A stretch of DNA of 6,166 bases from Alphaproteobacteria bacterium (GTDB lineage: Bacteria; Pseudomonadota; Alphaproteobacteria; G02398745; G023898745), in assembly GCA_027366195.1 (NCBI GenBank), contig DAHXKW010000083.1, forward strand, positions 1 through 6,166, written 5' to 3'. Both the position numbers and the translations under genes were made by a program. Position 1 is the first letter of the stretch; each line of letters starts with the position of its first letter. The notes beneath the pieces are model-generated. The model made no database searches and was not told the origin of the DNA. It saw nothing but the letters and a program-made list of their open reading frames with translations. Of this stretch, positions 5,670-6,166 are shown piece after piece.

Positions 5670-6166
5670 TAAAAAATAATCATAAAAATTTAACTAAGAC
5701 TATTCTCAAATTTTATGATACATATAAAAGAGATTTTCCATGGCGATCTAATCCAAATCCTTATTTCGTTTATATCTCTGAGATCATGCTACAGCAAACA
5801 ACTACCACAACTGTAGTTGATTACTTCAACCGATTTGTTAACACCTACCCTACTCTTCAAGATTTATCAAAATCTGATTTAAGCCAAGTTTTTTTACTAT
5901 GGCAGGGCCTTGGCTATTACTCTCGTGCACGAAATTTACACAAAGCTGCGCAGATAATGCACCATCAAAAAGGTGTACCACATACATATAAGGAACTAAT
6001 CGATTTACCTGGTATTGGAGACTATACCGCTAAAGCCATATTAGCAATTGCTTATAACCAAAATGTCTTACCTATTGATGGCAATATTAAACGCATCTTC
6101 GCCCGTTATTTTGGCCTGGACATACCTTATGAAAATCTAGACAAAGAAATTATGAAAATACACATA
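5666..6166 (+). CDS. mutY: A/G-specific adenine DNA glycosylase MutY (N-terminal part)
   Basis: The first 167 codons of MutY are open to the window end; the gene is cut by the boundary, not broken. MutY removes adenine mispaired with 8-oxoguanine in base excision repair. Family signatures are FYDTYKRDFPWR (16-27), YISEIMLQQT (36-45) with the catalytic Glu39, LWQGLGYYSRARNLHKAA (78-95), the helix-hairpin-helix LPGIGDYTAKAI (114-125) and PIDGNIKRIFAR (136-147) with catalytic Asp138. The Fe-S cluster cysteines and the C-terminal 8-oxoguanine recognition domain would lie beyond the window. The start ATG overlaps the psd stop as ATGA; an in-frame TGA at 5642 excludes an upstream start. AGGA sits directly against the ATG, too close for normal initiation, so translation probably depends on ribosomes finishing psd. 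An unusual run of five Thr (45-49) follows the Glu helix. Confidence 0.96.
   Translation, partial: MIKNNHKNLTKTILKFYDTYKRDFPWRSNPNPYFVYISEIMLQQTTTTTVVDYFNRFVNTYPTLQDLSKSDLSQVFLLWQGLGYYSRARNLHKAAQIMHHQKGVPHTYKELIDLPGIGDYTAKAILAIAYNQNVLPIDGNIKRIFARYFGLDIPYENLDKEIMKIHI

Overview
The window is AT-rich (about mid-30s % GC by eye), tightly packed, and all genes are on the + strand. It reads as the chromosome of a Gram-negative bacterium, most likely an AT-rich alphaproteobacterium of the Rickettsiales/Holosporales host-associated type. Four things point that way: an outer-membrane TolC-family protein, a lipoprotein resembling the alphaproteobacterial DUF3576 family, a short PSD-A type phosphatidylserine decarboxylase, and an ErpA-type Fe-S carrier. 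The taxonomic call is inference; no rRNA or other marker is present.

Layout. 1-62 is a short upstream region with a possible promoter and a 15-bp palindrome. 63-139 is a complete tRNA-Asp(GTC) with encoded CCA. 140-198 is a short spacer with a candidate promoter and an inverted repeat just before the next gene. 199-1416 encodes an MFS transporter that overlaps by 11 nt an A-type Fe-S carrier of the ErpA type (1406-1720). After 46 nt comes a TolC-family outer membrane protein (1767-3182), then after 7 nt a DASS-family dicarboxylate transporter (3190-4572), then after 24 nt a small lipoprotein (4597-5040). The lipoprotein overlaps by 4 nt a phosphatidylserine decarboxylase (5037-5669), which overlaps by 4 nt the start of mutY (5666-6166, cut by the window end). 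No rho-independent terminator, insertion sequence, CRISPR array or gene-free stretch over 300 bases was seen.

Functionally this is a mostly envelope and transport set: two inner-membrane carriers (one probably for dicarboxylates), one outer-membrane channel, one lipoprotein and the enzyme that makes phosphatidylethanolamine. With them are two housekeeping genes of Fe-S biology, the carrier ErpA and the Fe-S DNA glycosylase MutY. The short gaps and stop/start overlaps suggest two or three co-transcribed, partly translationally coupled units, not one dedicated pathway. I found no convincing undescribed system. The points most worth a second look are the inverted repeat around the MFS translation start region, the weak export signal of the TolC-like protein, the divergent HVNR motif of Psd, and the lipoprotein-psd-mutY linkage.
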